Source: JARYLZ01 sp964388275 (GTDB lineage: Bacteria > Bacteroidota > Ignavibacteria > SZUA-365). Taken from it: a DNA stretch of 64,000 nt. The notes beneath the pieces are model-generated. The model had not been told where the DNA came from and searched no databases. It saw only the letters and a program-made list of their open reading frames with translations. A program made the translations under genes and the position numbers. The stretch spans positions 1-64,000 of the forward strand of contig CAYLZD010000025.1 of the NCBI GenBank assembly GCA_964388275.1, written 5' to 3'. How positions within the stretch are numbered: position 1 is the first letter of the stretch; each line of letters starts with the position of its first letter. Below are positions 35,889 to 43,804 of the stretch, piece by piece.

Positions 35889-37511
35889 ATGAAAACAGGA
35901 TTTCTGGCTCTTCTTATCTCCACACTTCTTTGCGCCCGCGCAGGCGCGCAATGGCTTGATTGCGGCATCGACATGTTCGACGGATTGAGCGCCATTTACG
36001 CCTCGATTGCGGCGGATGGAAACGGCGGCGCTTTCATCGCCTGGCAGGACAACGCCGATCCATCCCAGAACACCGTGTATCTGCAGCATGTTAGCGCGGG
36101 CGGAAAGATCTCTTGGGTGCGCAACGGTCTGTCGCTGAGAGACACGGGGAACTACACGATGCTCTCGCCGGTCCTGATCGCGAACGGCGCCGGTGGTGCG
36201 ATCGTCGGTTGGGAGGATAATCGCCGCCTCGGCACATCCTGGTTCTGGCCGCTTTTCATGCAGAATGTCGACGCCGACGGCAGGCGGCTTTGGGAACCGA
36301 GCGGCATTCCGATGTCTGTGCGCAACGGCGGCAGGGGTCTCAACGTCCTGCCCGATCCTCCGCAAAGCGCGTTTTTCGCCTGGTCGAGCACGGCTATGCC
36401 GGTCGTGCAGAAAACCGGTTTCGACGGGCGCGTCTGGGGCGACACGGCGGCGCAAATCGCAAAAACCAGAAGTGGAAACGTGGCCTCATCCGAGGTGACG
36501 CTCGCCAGGGCTGGTGACGGGGGCGTCCTGGTCCTATGGAATGAACCATCCAACTTCTCGGACGCCAGGCGCACATACGCGCAGCGGCTGAGCGCGGACG
36601 GAGTCTCGCAGTGGGGTGCGAATGGACAGCCCTGTTCCTCGTCCGAAACTATCCGAAGGAACATCGGCGCAGCGGGCGACGGCAAGGGCGGCGCTTTCGT
36701 GTCCTGGTTCGAACCGTTGCGCGGCGTGGTCCTGCAGCATATGGACGGCAACGGTGTCATGCTGCTCGATACAGCCGGAATCGCTATCGGGGACTCGTCC
36801 GTCTTTCACAACGTCATCGATGACGGCAGGGGAGGCGCCCTGGTTCTGACCGCAACAGGCGGCGATTGGCGTGTGTACAGAATCACCGGAAGCCATGAAA
36901 GGCCCTGGGGAGAAAGCGGCCGGGCCGTCCTTCCCCGCATAGGCGCCGTGTCTTCGCGCGGTTTCGTCTCCGACAATTCGGGCGGCGCTTACATCGTCGC
37001 TCCGTCCTGGGATAAAGAGGAAATACGGGTCCAGAGGATCGACAGCACAGGCGCCCTTCGTTACCCGGCGGAAGGAATCGTGGTTTGCAGGGACAGAAAG
37101 AAAATGACTGATCCCGTCATTATCGCCACTGCAAAGGATGAAGCCATGATCGCCTGGATTAATATGTCGACTATCGGCGGCAGTGTGCGCGTTGCCAAAA
37201 TCGATGTGAACGGGAACGTCTCGCCTGTTGAAACCGCGCCCGGAGCGTCTTCCTTCGGTCTCGCTCCATGTCATCCCAATCCGGCCAGTCTGGAGACGAC
37301 TGTGGAATTCATATTGCGCGAGAGAGCGCGGGTCGGCGTTGACATTCTGGACGCCGCGGGAAAGTCGGTGCTACAGATCCTCGATGCCGAATTGACGGCC
37401 GGGGCGCATACACGCAGATGCTCATTGGCCGGATTGCCTGCCGGACTATACTTCGTCCGCATCACTACGGGTGACGGCGCGCAGTTGCAGCCGCTCGAGA
37501 TTTTCCGCTGA
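35889..37511 (+). CDS. T9SS-exported repeat protein, probable beta-propeller
   Basis: 540 residues with a signal peptide (ALLISTLLCARAGA). The body repeats the pattern GxGGAfxxWxD about seven times (NGGAFIAWQDN, AGGAIVGWEDN, DGGVLVLWNE, KGGAFVSWFE, RGGALVLTA, SGGAYIVAPSW), spaced roughly 60-70 residues apart, consistent with blades of a propeller. The C terminus is a T9SS sorting domain (CHPNPASLETTVEF, VDILDAAGKSVLQI, LPAGLYFVRI). Function is unknown; such proteins are usually extracellular and non-enzymatic. The preceding 112 bp gap has no distinctive signal. It is convergent with the YwqK-like gene, 104 bp apart, with a TTGCCG/CGGCAA stem at 37573-37590 between them. Confidence 0.82.
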   Translation: MKTGFLALLISTLLCARAGAQWLDCGIDMFDGLSAIYASIAADGNGGAFIAWQDNADPSQNTVYLQHVSAGGKISWVRNGLSLRDTGNYTMLSPVLIANGAGGAIVGWEDNRRLGTSWFWPLFMQNVDADGRRLWEPSGIPMSVRNGGRGLNVLPDPPQSAFFAWSSTAMPVVQKTGFDGRVWGDTAAQIAKTRSGNVASSEVTLARAGDGGVLVLWNEPSNFSDARRTYAQRLSADGVSQWGANGQPCSSSETIRRNIGAAGDGKGGAFVSWFEPLRGVVLQHMDGNGVMLLDTAGIAIGDSSVFHNVIDDGRGGALVLTATGGDWRVYRITGSHERPWGESGRAVLPRIGAVSSRGFVSDNSGGAYIVAPSWDKEEIRVQRIDSTGALRYPAEGIVVCRDRKKMTDPVIIATAKDEAMIAWINMSTIGGSVRVAKIDVNGNVSPVETAPGASSFGLAPCHPNPASLETTVEFILRERARVGVDILDAAGKSVLQILDAELTAGAHTRRCSLAGLPAGLYFVRITTGDGAQLQPLEIFR

Positions 37512-37615
37512 CTGCGCCCGAGTATGCCGCGCTCGAGGCCCGCTTACTGAGCGTGCTCCGCAATGGAGCCGGTTGCCGGATTCGCGGCAATGCGCCTTTG
37601 CCCGGCGTTTCGGCG

Positions 37616-38521
37616 TCAGCGGGGGCGCTTGCTCATGCTGCGGTTCGTGGATCCCGAGCTCAACTCCGCGTGTTTGATGTCATCCGGCACGCTCAGGTCG
37701 GTCTCGTTCCAAAGCGCCTCCATGCCCATGGTGCCGCCTTCGGCGAGGGGAGCTTCCTTGAGCTGTCTCCCATGCCGGCTCCACCATATCACCTGTCCGA
37801 CTAGTGTATCGGAATCCCAAACCGCTTCGCACATTTTCGCGCCGTTTTCGTACCACATCATCGCCGGACCGCTTTTCATACCTTGCGACCATTGCCGCTC
37901 ACCGCGCTTGGCGCCGCCCGGGTAGTAGATCACTTCTGCGCCTTGCTCCTTTCCTTCGGCAAAGGACAATGAACGCCTGAGGTATCCTTCCTCCGCGAAC
38001 CACTGCGCGGGTCCGTGCTGATAGCCGTCCTCGAAAGTCGCCGCGAGTTGTTTTCTTCCGTTGTCATCGTAATAGGTAGACGGGCCGTTCGGCTTGCCGT
38101 CAAGGTACGTGCGTTCGGACCTCATGCGTCCATTTTCGTCCCAGATCACCATTATCCCTGAAATGTTTCCGCTTGCCCAAGGGATGGAAGTCTGTATCCG
38201 GCCGTTGTCGAACCATCGAAGTTCGACTCCGTCTCGAATTCCGTGTTTCCACGCGATCTGATGTGAACGTGAGCCGTTTTTATTGAACAGCAACTCGACT
38301 CCGTGACGTTTTCCTTGAGAAAAGGGCACCTCGGCTTTTTTAGCGCCGTCAGGATAATACCATCTGGAAACTCCATCCAGTGAACCCTCTTTCCAGGACA
38401 ACTCAGCTCGCGGCGTGCCGTCCTCGTAGCGTTCGATATAAATGCCGTTTTTCTGGTTGAAGCATCCTGAAAGTGCCATGAATACCAGAACTGCCGGGAT
38501 TGATGCTTTCGTGATTTTCAT
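37616..38521 (-). CDS. YwqK/MORN-variant repeat lipoprotein
   Basis: 301 residues. A lipoprotein signal (VLVFMALSGC, lipobox LSGC) precedes about ten tandem repeats of 23-24 residues with the pattern WY.DG..k.e..f..G...G (for example RWYYPDGAKKAEVPFSQGKR and STYYDDNGRKQLAATFEDG). These are the YwqK-type variants of MORN repeats; annotated homologues are often labelled 'toxin-antitoxin YwqK family antitoxin', but no toxin is adjacent and nothing here supports such a role. It is probably a periplasmic or surface lipoprotein binding another protein or envelope component. Divergent from the Xer-like gene across 201 bp. Confidence 0.82.
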   Translation of the reverse strand: MKITKASIPAVLVFMALSGCFNQKNGIYIERYEDGTPRAELSWKEGSLDGVSRWYYPDGAKKAEVPFSQGKRHGVELLFNKNGSRSHQIAWKHGIRDGVELRWFDNGRIQTSIPWASGNISGIMVIWDENGRMRSERTYLDGKPNGPSTYYDDNGRKQLAATFEDGYQHGPAQWFAEEGYLRRSLSFAEGKEQGAEVIYYPGGAKRGERQWSQGMKSGPAMMWYENGAKMCEAVWDSDTLVGQVIWWSRHGRQLKEAPLAEGGTMGMEALWNETDLSVPDDIKHAELSSGSTNRSMSKRPR

Positions 38522-38657
38522 ACTGCTTCCATTGATCCGGATTCCGAAAGTGCATCTTAACTTACGCTGATTTTACCGCTTCTCACAATGGCAGAGGCGT
38601 TATCCTGATCGCTGTCTTCCACTCGGACCGCGTTTCAGCACGATTTCGGACCCGGAT

Positions 38658-38690
38658 TTTGTTTTTACATTATCATCGACCTATCTTTTG
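38658..38690 (+). promoter_or_regulatory. Possible Bacteroidota-type promoter for the Xer-like/aat genes
   Basis: TTTG at 38658-38661 is followed after 20 bases by TA, then three bases and TTTG (38682-38690). This resembles the Bacteroidota sigma-A pattern TTG-N17-23-TANNTTTG except for one extra spacer base. It ends 32 bases before the ATG of the Xer-like gene, in an A+T-rich patch. Weak match; treat as a candidate only. Confidence 0.25.
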
Positions 38691-38722
38691 GATTTACTAT
38701 TGCGCACAACACTTTGTCGCAT

Positions 38723-39607
38723 ATGAAGATAAAGGAAATCGACAGAATTATTGACCAGTTCGAACGGCATCTTCGGGAGACAGGTAAGAATCCGGGCACA
38801 ATCCGTTCTTACGTGAACGATGTGCGGCAATTTTTCGTATGGCTTCGCGATACTTTCGGCGAGGAGTTCTCATTGCGTGATGTGTCCCGAAGTGACATCC
38901 TGGATTTCAGGGGATTTCTTCAAACCCGCCGCTCCTCGCTTGTATCCGTCAACAGGCGTGTCACTTCGCTGCGTCGCTTTTTCGAGATGTGCGCAGAGAG
39001 CGGCGTCACCCGGGAGAATCCTGTCAGCGGCGTCGGCAGCATTCCGACGTCCTGTAAAGTCCCTTCCATACTTGTGCGTAAGGATGCGCTACTGCTGCTG
39101 CGCATGGCCGAACAGTCGGGAAGAGCGCTGGATGCGTGCGTCGTACTGTTGTTGCTGCACGCGGGTCTTCGAAGCAGTGAAATATGTTCGGCAAGCCTAG
39201 GAGACCTGCACCTGACGCCGCGTTTAGGCCGTCTTTTCGTACGCGGTCAGCGCCACAGGACGATGCGTTATGTGCATCTCTCCACTCGTTCGATGTCGGC
39301 CATGCGGCGCTATATGGCCCGCCGCGGCGCTGCCGCGTTGGCGAGGCGCAGACGCGCGGAGTTTCTGTTCGTACAACGTGACGGAGCTCCGCTTTCTCAG
39401 CAGTCGCTCGACCTGATCGTGAAACGACTTGCGCGAGAGGCAGGGATAGTCCGCGCGACACCCACCGTCCTGAGAAATACTTGCGCGGTTCAGATGCTTC
39501 TGCGGGGAGATACGCCCGATTCGGTTAAACGCGCTCTCGGAGTTTCCTCGATAAGGAATCACTTGCGTCTGGCGGACTTGATAAACCAGGGCAGGCATCC
39601 CTACTGA
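38723..39607 (+). CDS. Xer-family tyrosine recombinase homologue lacking catalytic residues
   Basis: 294 residues from ATG 38723 (a TTG three codons upstream, at 38714, is possible). The N-terminal SAM-like core-binding domain (IDQFERHLRETGKNPGTIRSYVNDVRQF region) and C-terminal catalytic fold align with XerC/XerD over the full length. Of the six XerD active-site residues, only the two Arg survive: Arg150 (HAGLRSSE) and Arg251 (TVLRN). The hairpin Lys is Arg (RGQRHRTMRY); box-II His is Thr248 (TPTVLR); the LGH His is Val274 (ALGVSS); and the tyrosine position, nine residues further, is Leu283. DNA cleavage by the usual route is therefore unlikely; DNA binding may remain. It lies 1 bp before aat and is probably cotranscribed with it. 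Confidence 0.8.
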   Translation: MKIKEIDRIIDQFERHLRETGKNPGTIRSYVNDVRQFFVWLRDTFGEEFSLRDVSRSDILDFRGFLQTRRSSLVSVNRRVTSLRRFFEMCAESGVTRENPVSGVGSIPTSCKVPSILVRKDALLLLRMAEQSGRALDACVVLLLLHAGLRSSEICSASLGDLHLTPRLGRLFVRGQRHRTMRYVHLSTRSMSAMRRYMARRGAAALARRRRAEFLFVQRDGAPLSQQSLDLIVKRLAREAGIVRATPTVLRNTCAVQMLLRGDTPDSVKRALGVSSIRNHLRLADLINQGRHPY

Positions 39608-39608
39608 C

Positions 39609-40193
39609 ATGCCCGGCAGCATTCCACCGGCCACGCTTCTCGACTGGTACCGCAAGGGCTGCTTCCCTATGGCGGACGGTAGAAACGGACCCTTATGGTT
39701 GTACTCACCCGATCCCAGGGCGGTTCTCGATCCGGATGATTTCCACGTTTCCCGAAGTCTGCGGCGGACTGTCTGCTCGGGCAAGTTCTCCATAAGAGTC
39801 GATGCGGCCTTCGAGTACGTGATACGCTCTTGCGCCGACAGGTACGAAACATGGTTGTCCGAGATGCTCATCCGCTCGTACATTGCGTTGCACGAAACCG
39901 GATCCGCGCATTCGGTTGAAGCCTGGAGAGACGGCCGGCCGGCAGGGGGACTCTACGGAGTGGCCATCGGAGGAGCTTTCTTCGGCGAATCCATGTTTTC
40001 TACGGAGAGCGATTCGTCCAAAACGGCGCTTGCGGCTCTTGTGGGCATTATGCGGGAGCGAGGCATGACACTTCTGGATGTTCAGTTCTTAACACCCCAT
40101 CTAGCCGGTTTCGGCGCCAAACTGATTTCTCGCGCGGAATATTTATTCCGGCTTGAAGCCGCTCTGGCATCGAAAGCGAGCTTCAGCGGTTGA
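39609..40193 (+). CDS. aat: Leucyl/phenylalanyl-tRNA-protein transferase
   Basis: 194 residues with the full set of family motifs: YRKGCFPMAD, WLYSPDPRAVL, FHVSRSLRR, HSVEAWRDGRPAGGLYGV, GAFFGESMFS and SKTALAALV, then LDVQFLTPHLAGFGA. Aat adds Leu or Phe from aminoacyl-tRNA to N-terminal Lys/Arg of proteins, marking them for ClpAP degradation (N-degron pathway). It begins 1 bp after the Xer-like stop with no room for a separate promoter, and is convergent with the PfkB gene (9 bp between stops). No clpS is seen nearby. Confidence 0.94.
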   Translation: MPGSIPPATLLDWYRKGCFPMADGRNGPLWLYSPDPRAVLDPDDFHVSRSLRRTVCSGKFSIRVDAAFEYVIRSCADRYETWLSEMLIRSYIALHETGSAHSVEAWRDGRPAGGLYGVAIGGAFFGESMFSTESDSSKTALAALVGIMRERGMTLLDVQFLTPHLAGFGAKLISRAEYLFRLEAALASKASFSG

Positions 40194-40202
40194 ACGCCCC
40201 TA

Positions 40203-41168
40203 TCAAATCTCTTCGAAAGAGCATTTCAACATCTGTTGCGCCAGTTTGTCGGCATCAGGCAGGGAGACGAGGCTCCCGTTATGCTGAAGGGTGTACGCCG
40301 CAACGGCGTTTGCGAAGCGCGCCGCGGAATGCAGCCCTTTTCCCGCGTTCATAGCGTGGTACAGTCCCGCGTGCCAGGCGTCGTTGGCCCCGGCGGGATC
40401 CACGATCTTGGCATTTACTGCGGGCAGATGTTCAACACCGGCCGGATCCGATACGATGCATCCCTCGCGTCCCAACGTCAATATCACTGTTTTGACTCCG
40501 AAATCGTGATAACGTTTGAGTAGATCGCCATGGGGCGCTTTCCCGAACAAGTGTTCCGCGTCATCGATTGTCGGTGTCGCGATGTCGGTGAACTGCAGGG
40601 TTTTTTTGATGGTGGCGGCGGCATCGTTTCTGTCTCTCCATACCGCGGGTTCGTATGCGGGCTGCAGAACGGTTGTACAGTTGAATTTCTTCGTAAGCCG
40701 CAATATTTCGAAGACGCTGTGACGCGCCGGGTGTTTCCAAAGGCAGAATCCAGAGGCATGTACAATTCGCGACGACTGCGCCAAAGTTACATGTTCCTTC
40801 GTGTTATGAAGTTGCCAATCGGCCAGCCGGTAATGCGTGGTTTGCAGAATTCTACCGGAACGAGCCGAGAAAAGAAGACTGGTCGGATGCTCGCGCGAAA
40901 ATTGCAAGCCGCCGGTATTGACACCGTAGCGGCGGAGTGTGTTCTGAATGAAAGTGCCAAGTGCGTCAGCGCCTAATGAGGCGACGCATACTGAGGCGCC
41001 GCCGAGCAGACGCGTGTAAACAGCAACATGAGCCGCGGAACCTCCTAAATGGCGCTCGAAATGCTCCGCTTCGGGGAGTGCGCAGTCGAAAGCTCTCAGT
41101 TCAACATAGGCATCGCCGACGGACGTCACGTCATAAAGTATTGTCGGAGGAAATGTGTAATCATTCAT
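40203..41168 (-). CDS. PfkB-family carbohydrate/nucleoside kinase
   Basis: 321 residues. N-terminal signature region HLGGSAAHVAVYTRLLGG and C-terminal PfkB signature VDPAGANDAWHAGLYHAM are clear; the latter normally reads GAGDAF, and here the second Gly is Asn while the catalytic Asp is kept. The family transfers phosphate from ATP to a sugar or nucleoside hydroxyl; the substrate (fructose, ribose, adenosine, 2-keto-3-deoxygluconate or other) cannot be told from the motifs. It stands alone, divergent from yggS across 210 bp. Confidence 0.86.
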   Translation of the reverse strand: MNDYTFPPTILYDVTSVGDAYVELRAFDCALPEAEHFERHLGGSAAHVAVYTRLLGGASVCVASLGADALGTFIQNTLRRYGVNTGGLQFSREHPTSLLFSARSGRILQTTHYRLADWQLHNTKEHVTLAQSSRIVHASGFCLWKHPARHSVFEILRLTKKFNCTTVLQPAYEPAVWRDRNDAAATIKKTLQFTDIATPTIDDAEHLFGKAPHGDLLKRYHDFGVKTVILTLGREGCIVSDPAGVEHLPAVNAKIVDPAGANDAWHAGLYHAMNAGKGLHSAARFANAVAAYTLQHNGSLVSLPDADKLAQQMLKCSFEEI

Positions 41169-41378
41169 CCTTTGTTGTCCTTTTGGATGAAGCTGAAAAA
41201 ATGCGCGGCGGTTTGCATATCTGGGTTAACATAACGAATCTGCGCGCTATTCGCAATGTTAATGCAGATTGAATGTTCATATGCCTGTTTTTCGCTTATC
41301 CGGGATTGTAGCTCCGTCTCAGTCGTGAATATGAGAGTCGTTGTTTTTGAGCGACATGGCCGGTATATTTACGTTCTT

Positions 41379-42056
41379 ATGCTAACCGATCGACTGATCA
41401 AGATACGTTCTCGCATCTCCGCTGCCTGCGAAAGGGCAGGTCGCAGCCCGGATTCGGTGAAGATCGTGGCCGTAACCAAATCGGTGCCCGTGGAGGAAAT
41501 AAATCGCGCCATAGAGCTGGGCCTGACCGATATCGGCGAAAACCGCGTGCAGGAATATTTGAACAAACGGCCGCTGCTGAAACTGCACGAGTTCCATATG
41601 ATCGGTCATCTGCAGCGCAATAAGGTGAAGACGATTTTACCGTTTTGCGGCTTGATACATTCGGTCGATTCGATTGCGCTGGCCGAAGAGATAAACAGGA
41701 GAGCGGAGGCCGAAGCGATTGTCGCAAAGGTGCTCCTAGAAGTCAATGTCAGCGGAGAGGACTCCAAACAGGGTGTGCCGCCCGCAGGTGTCAACGATCT
41801 GGCGAAAACCGTGCTGGCGATGCCCAATCTGCTCTGCGCCGGACTCATGACGGTAGCCGAACAGGTGGAAGATCCTGAGATGGTCCGGCCATCATTCAGA
41901 ATGCTGCATTCCATGCTGCGGGAATTGAATTCAGCGTATCCCTCCGCCGGACTGTGTGAGTTGTCCATGGGAATGACCGGCGACTACGAAACGGCGATCG
42001 AGGAGGGAGCGACGATGATACGCATAGGTACAGCCATATTCGGTATGAGACAATGA
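41379..42056 (+). CDS. yggS: PLP homeostasis protein, YggS/PROSC family
   Basis: 225 residues from ATG 41379, where the family N terminus (LTDRLIKIRSRISAACERAGR) begins; the open frame upstream to 41256 is not conserved. The PLP lysine is Lys34 in AVTKSV; other motifs are IGENRVQEY, HMIGHLQRNK, IHSVDS, LEVNVSGEDSKQG and LSMGMTGDYETAIEEGATMIRIG. YggS is a single-domain fold-type III PLP carrier. It leads a tightly packed operon and overlaps the DivIVA-like gene by 4 bases, the same neighbourhood (YggS near DivIVA) known in Gram-positive division clusters. A TTG-N20-TATATTTA arrangement at 41341-41371 might be the promoter. Confidence 0.93.
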   Translation: MLTDRLIKIRSRISAACERAGRSPDSVKIVAVTKSVPVEEINRAIELGLTDIGENRVQEYLNKRPLLKLHEFHMIGHLQRNKVKTILPFCGLIHSVDSIALAEEINRRAEAEAIVAKVLLEVNVSGEDSKQGVPPAGVNDLAKTVLAMPNLLCAGLMTVAEQVEDPEMVRPSFRMLHSMLRELNSAYPSAGLCELSMGMTGDYETAIEEGATMIRIGTAIFGMRQ

Positions 42057-42718
42057 AAACGAAAGAGCAAGACGACACTGCGAAGCCGCAACCCGAGAAT
42101 CCGGCGACTTCCTTCAAGAGAAGTTTCCGGGGTTACGATCCAGATCAGGTCCACGATCATCTTGAAGAACTTTCGGTGAAACTGGAGGATTTGATCAAAG
42201 AGAATGCGGCCCTCAGGCGTGAAATCGCCGAAGTCCGGCAGAGTAGGCGCGCCTCGGGGAGCGTGGAAACGCGATTATCCGGTATGCTGGCGAAAATGGA
42301 GGCCACATCGGCTGCTCTCATCGAGCAGAACCGCACGAATGCGGCGGTCATCGCCGCACAGACCGAACACGAGAGGATGGTTCTGCGAAAAAATGCGCGC
42401 GACGAGGCGGCGTTGATCATTCGCGACGCTGAACGTCGCGCGCAATCACTGATCGACGACGCCCACAAGTCCAGAATCGCCGTGCTCGAAGAAATCGCAC
42501 TGTTGAGAGCGCGGCGTGCAACTCTAATTGCTCGAATAAAGGCAGTGCTCGTCTCGCAACTCGAATTCCTGCGTTCCCTCGAAAAAGACGGAGCGGCGCC
42601 GGCTGAAGACTCCGTGCCGATTCCCCCGAGGATGTCCGCGCATGAAGGGCTGGGCGCCGATGAACTGGCTTCCATACTCGCTTCACTTGATGCATCATTG
42701 AAGACGGAAAATGAGTGA
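42053..42718 (+). CDS. DivIVA-domain coiled-coil protein
   Basis: 221 residues. The N-terminal FKRSFRGYDPDQVHDHLEEL (residues ~21-40) matches the membrane-binding DivIVA/GpsB start (usually F.R..rGYd...Vd.fl). A long, Ala/Glu/Arg-rich coiled coil occupies about residues 45-170, and the C terminus is low-complexity and acidic. In Gram-positives DivIVA marks poles and septa; in this lineage the role is unproved, but the overlap with yggS (4 bases) and with the purine nucleoside phosphorylase gene (8 bases) shows cotranscription. Possible role in envelope or division organisation, by inference. Confidence 0.82.
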   Translation: MKTKEQDDTAKPQPENPATSFKRSFRGYDPDQVHDHLEELSVKLEDLIKENAALRREIAEVRQSRRASGSVETRLSGMLAKMEATSAALIEQNRTNAAVIAAQTEHERMVLRKNARDEAALIIRDAERRAQSLIDDAHKSRIAVLEEIALLRARRATLIARIKAVLVSQLEFLRSLEKDGAAPAEDSVPIPPRMSAHEGLGADELASILASLDASLKTENE

Positions 42719-43544
42719 ACTGCTTTCTTTGATCCTGGAAACCGTCGACTATCTCCGTACACGGACCGATTCTGCGCCGCGGATAGGAATAATTCTGGGT
42801 ACCGGACTCGGCGCCCTTGTCCGCGAGATGGAACGGGAGGTGGAGATCGACTATGCCGATATTCCGCATTTTCCGATTTCTACAGTGGAATCTCACAACG
42901 GCAAGCTCATTTTCGGATCGCTGGCCGGAGTAAGCGTCGTCGTGATGCAGGGCCGTTTCCATTATTACGAAGGGTATACCCTGGGGCAGGTGACATTCCC
43001 CGTGCGGGTCATGAAATTTCTCGGAGTGGATACGCTCATCGTATCCAACGCGGCGGGCGGTATGAATCCGCTCTTCCGGCGCGGGGATCTGATGCTGATT
43101 CATGACCATATCAACCTCATCGGCGATAATCCGCTCATCGGCCCCAACGACGAGCAACTTGGGCCCCGTTTCCCTGATATGAGCGAGCCTTACTCGCGGG
43201 ACCTGATGAAACACGCGGAGCAGACGGCGCTCGATCTTAAAATACCGTTGCGTAGCGGCGTGTTCGTGGCAGTCGCCGGTCCCAACTTCGAAACCCGCGC
43301 CGAATACCGTTTTCTGCGCATGATAGGCGCCGATGCCGTGGGCATGTCCACGGTTCCTGAGGATATTGTGGCCGTTCACATGGGAATGAAGGTGCTCGGA
43401 TTCTCCATAATCACCGATGAATGTTTCCCCGACTCGCTCGAATCCGTAAATGTGCCGGCGATAATAAACGCGGCACGTGAAGCAGAACCGAAGCTCACGG
43501 CGGTAATGAAGGGCGTGTTGGCTCGGCTCAAAGAACCTGCATAG
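42711..43544 (+). CDS. punA: Purine nucleoside phosphorylase (trimeric, PNP-I type)
   Basis: 277 residues with the trimeric PNP motifs: GIILGTGLGALV, HFPISTVESHNGKL, MQGRFHYYEGY, VSNAAGGMNP, DHINLIGDNPL, YVAVAGPNFET-like VFVAVAGPNFETRAEY, and GADAVGMSTVPE, then ITDECFPD (an ITNxA-region variant). It phosphorolyses purine (deoxy)ribonucleosides, giving free base plus ribose-1-phosphate. Length and order are standard. The start lies inside the end of the DivIVA gene (ATGAGTGA, 8-base overlap). Confidence 0.93.
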   Translation: MSELLSLILETVDYLRTRTDSAPRIGIILGTGLGALVREMEREVEIDYADIPHFPISTVESHNGKLIFGSLAGVSVVVMQGRFHYYEGYTLGQVTFPVRVMKFLGVDTLIVSNAAGGMNPLFRRGDLMLIHDHINLIGDNPLIGPNDEQLGPRFPDMSEPYSRDLMKHAEQTALDLKIPLRSGVFVAVAGPNFETRAEYRFLRMIGADAVGMSTVPEDIVAVHMGMKVLGFSIITDECFPDSLESVNVPAIINAAREAEPKLTAVMKGVLARLKEPA

Positions 43545-43553
43545 CCGATCGTC

Positions 43554-43802
43554 ATGTCAGAGAGTGCCGTTCACTTCGTGCGTCTCGTTTTTGTGCTGTC
43601 GCTGCTTGCTGCGGCGCTCACCGCCGGATTTCTGTTCTTCGGAGGCATCCCCTTGCTGGGCAAGCTGCCGGGGGACATGTGGATTCCGCTCGGAGGAAGC
43701 AGCCTCTACATCCCCCTGTCCTCCAGTTTTCTCGTCAGTCTTGTGCTGACACTCATCGCGGTGCTCACGAAGCCGCGGTCGAGCAATCGCATCACCGAAT
43801 AA
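43554..43802 (+). CDS. DUF2905 small membrane protein
   Basis: 82 residues with two hydrophobic helices (VRLVFVLSLLAAALTAGFLFF and LVSLVLTLIAVL) around the family hallmark LGKLPGDMWI and a YIPLSSS turn. DUF2905 proteins are small two-helix membrane proteins of unknown function, found widely. It lies 9 bp after punA and 2 bp before ileS, in the middle of the operon. Confidence 0.85.
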   Translation: MSESAVHFVRLVFVLSLLAAALTAGFLFFGGIPLLGKLPGDMWIPLGGSSLYIPLSSSFLVSLVLTLIAVLTKPRSSNRITE

Positions 43803-43804
43803 CC

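Noticed and set aside
37616..38521. YwqK-like repeat protein as an antitoxin
   Set aside because: It has a lipoprotein signal and no adjacent toxin gene; the name is only a family label.
38723..39607. Xer-like gene as an integrase of a mobile element
   Set aside because: Catalytic residues are missing, no attachment-site repeats or phage/IS genes flank it, and it is coupled to the housekeeping gene aat.
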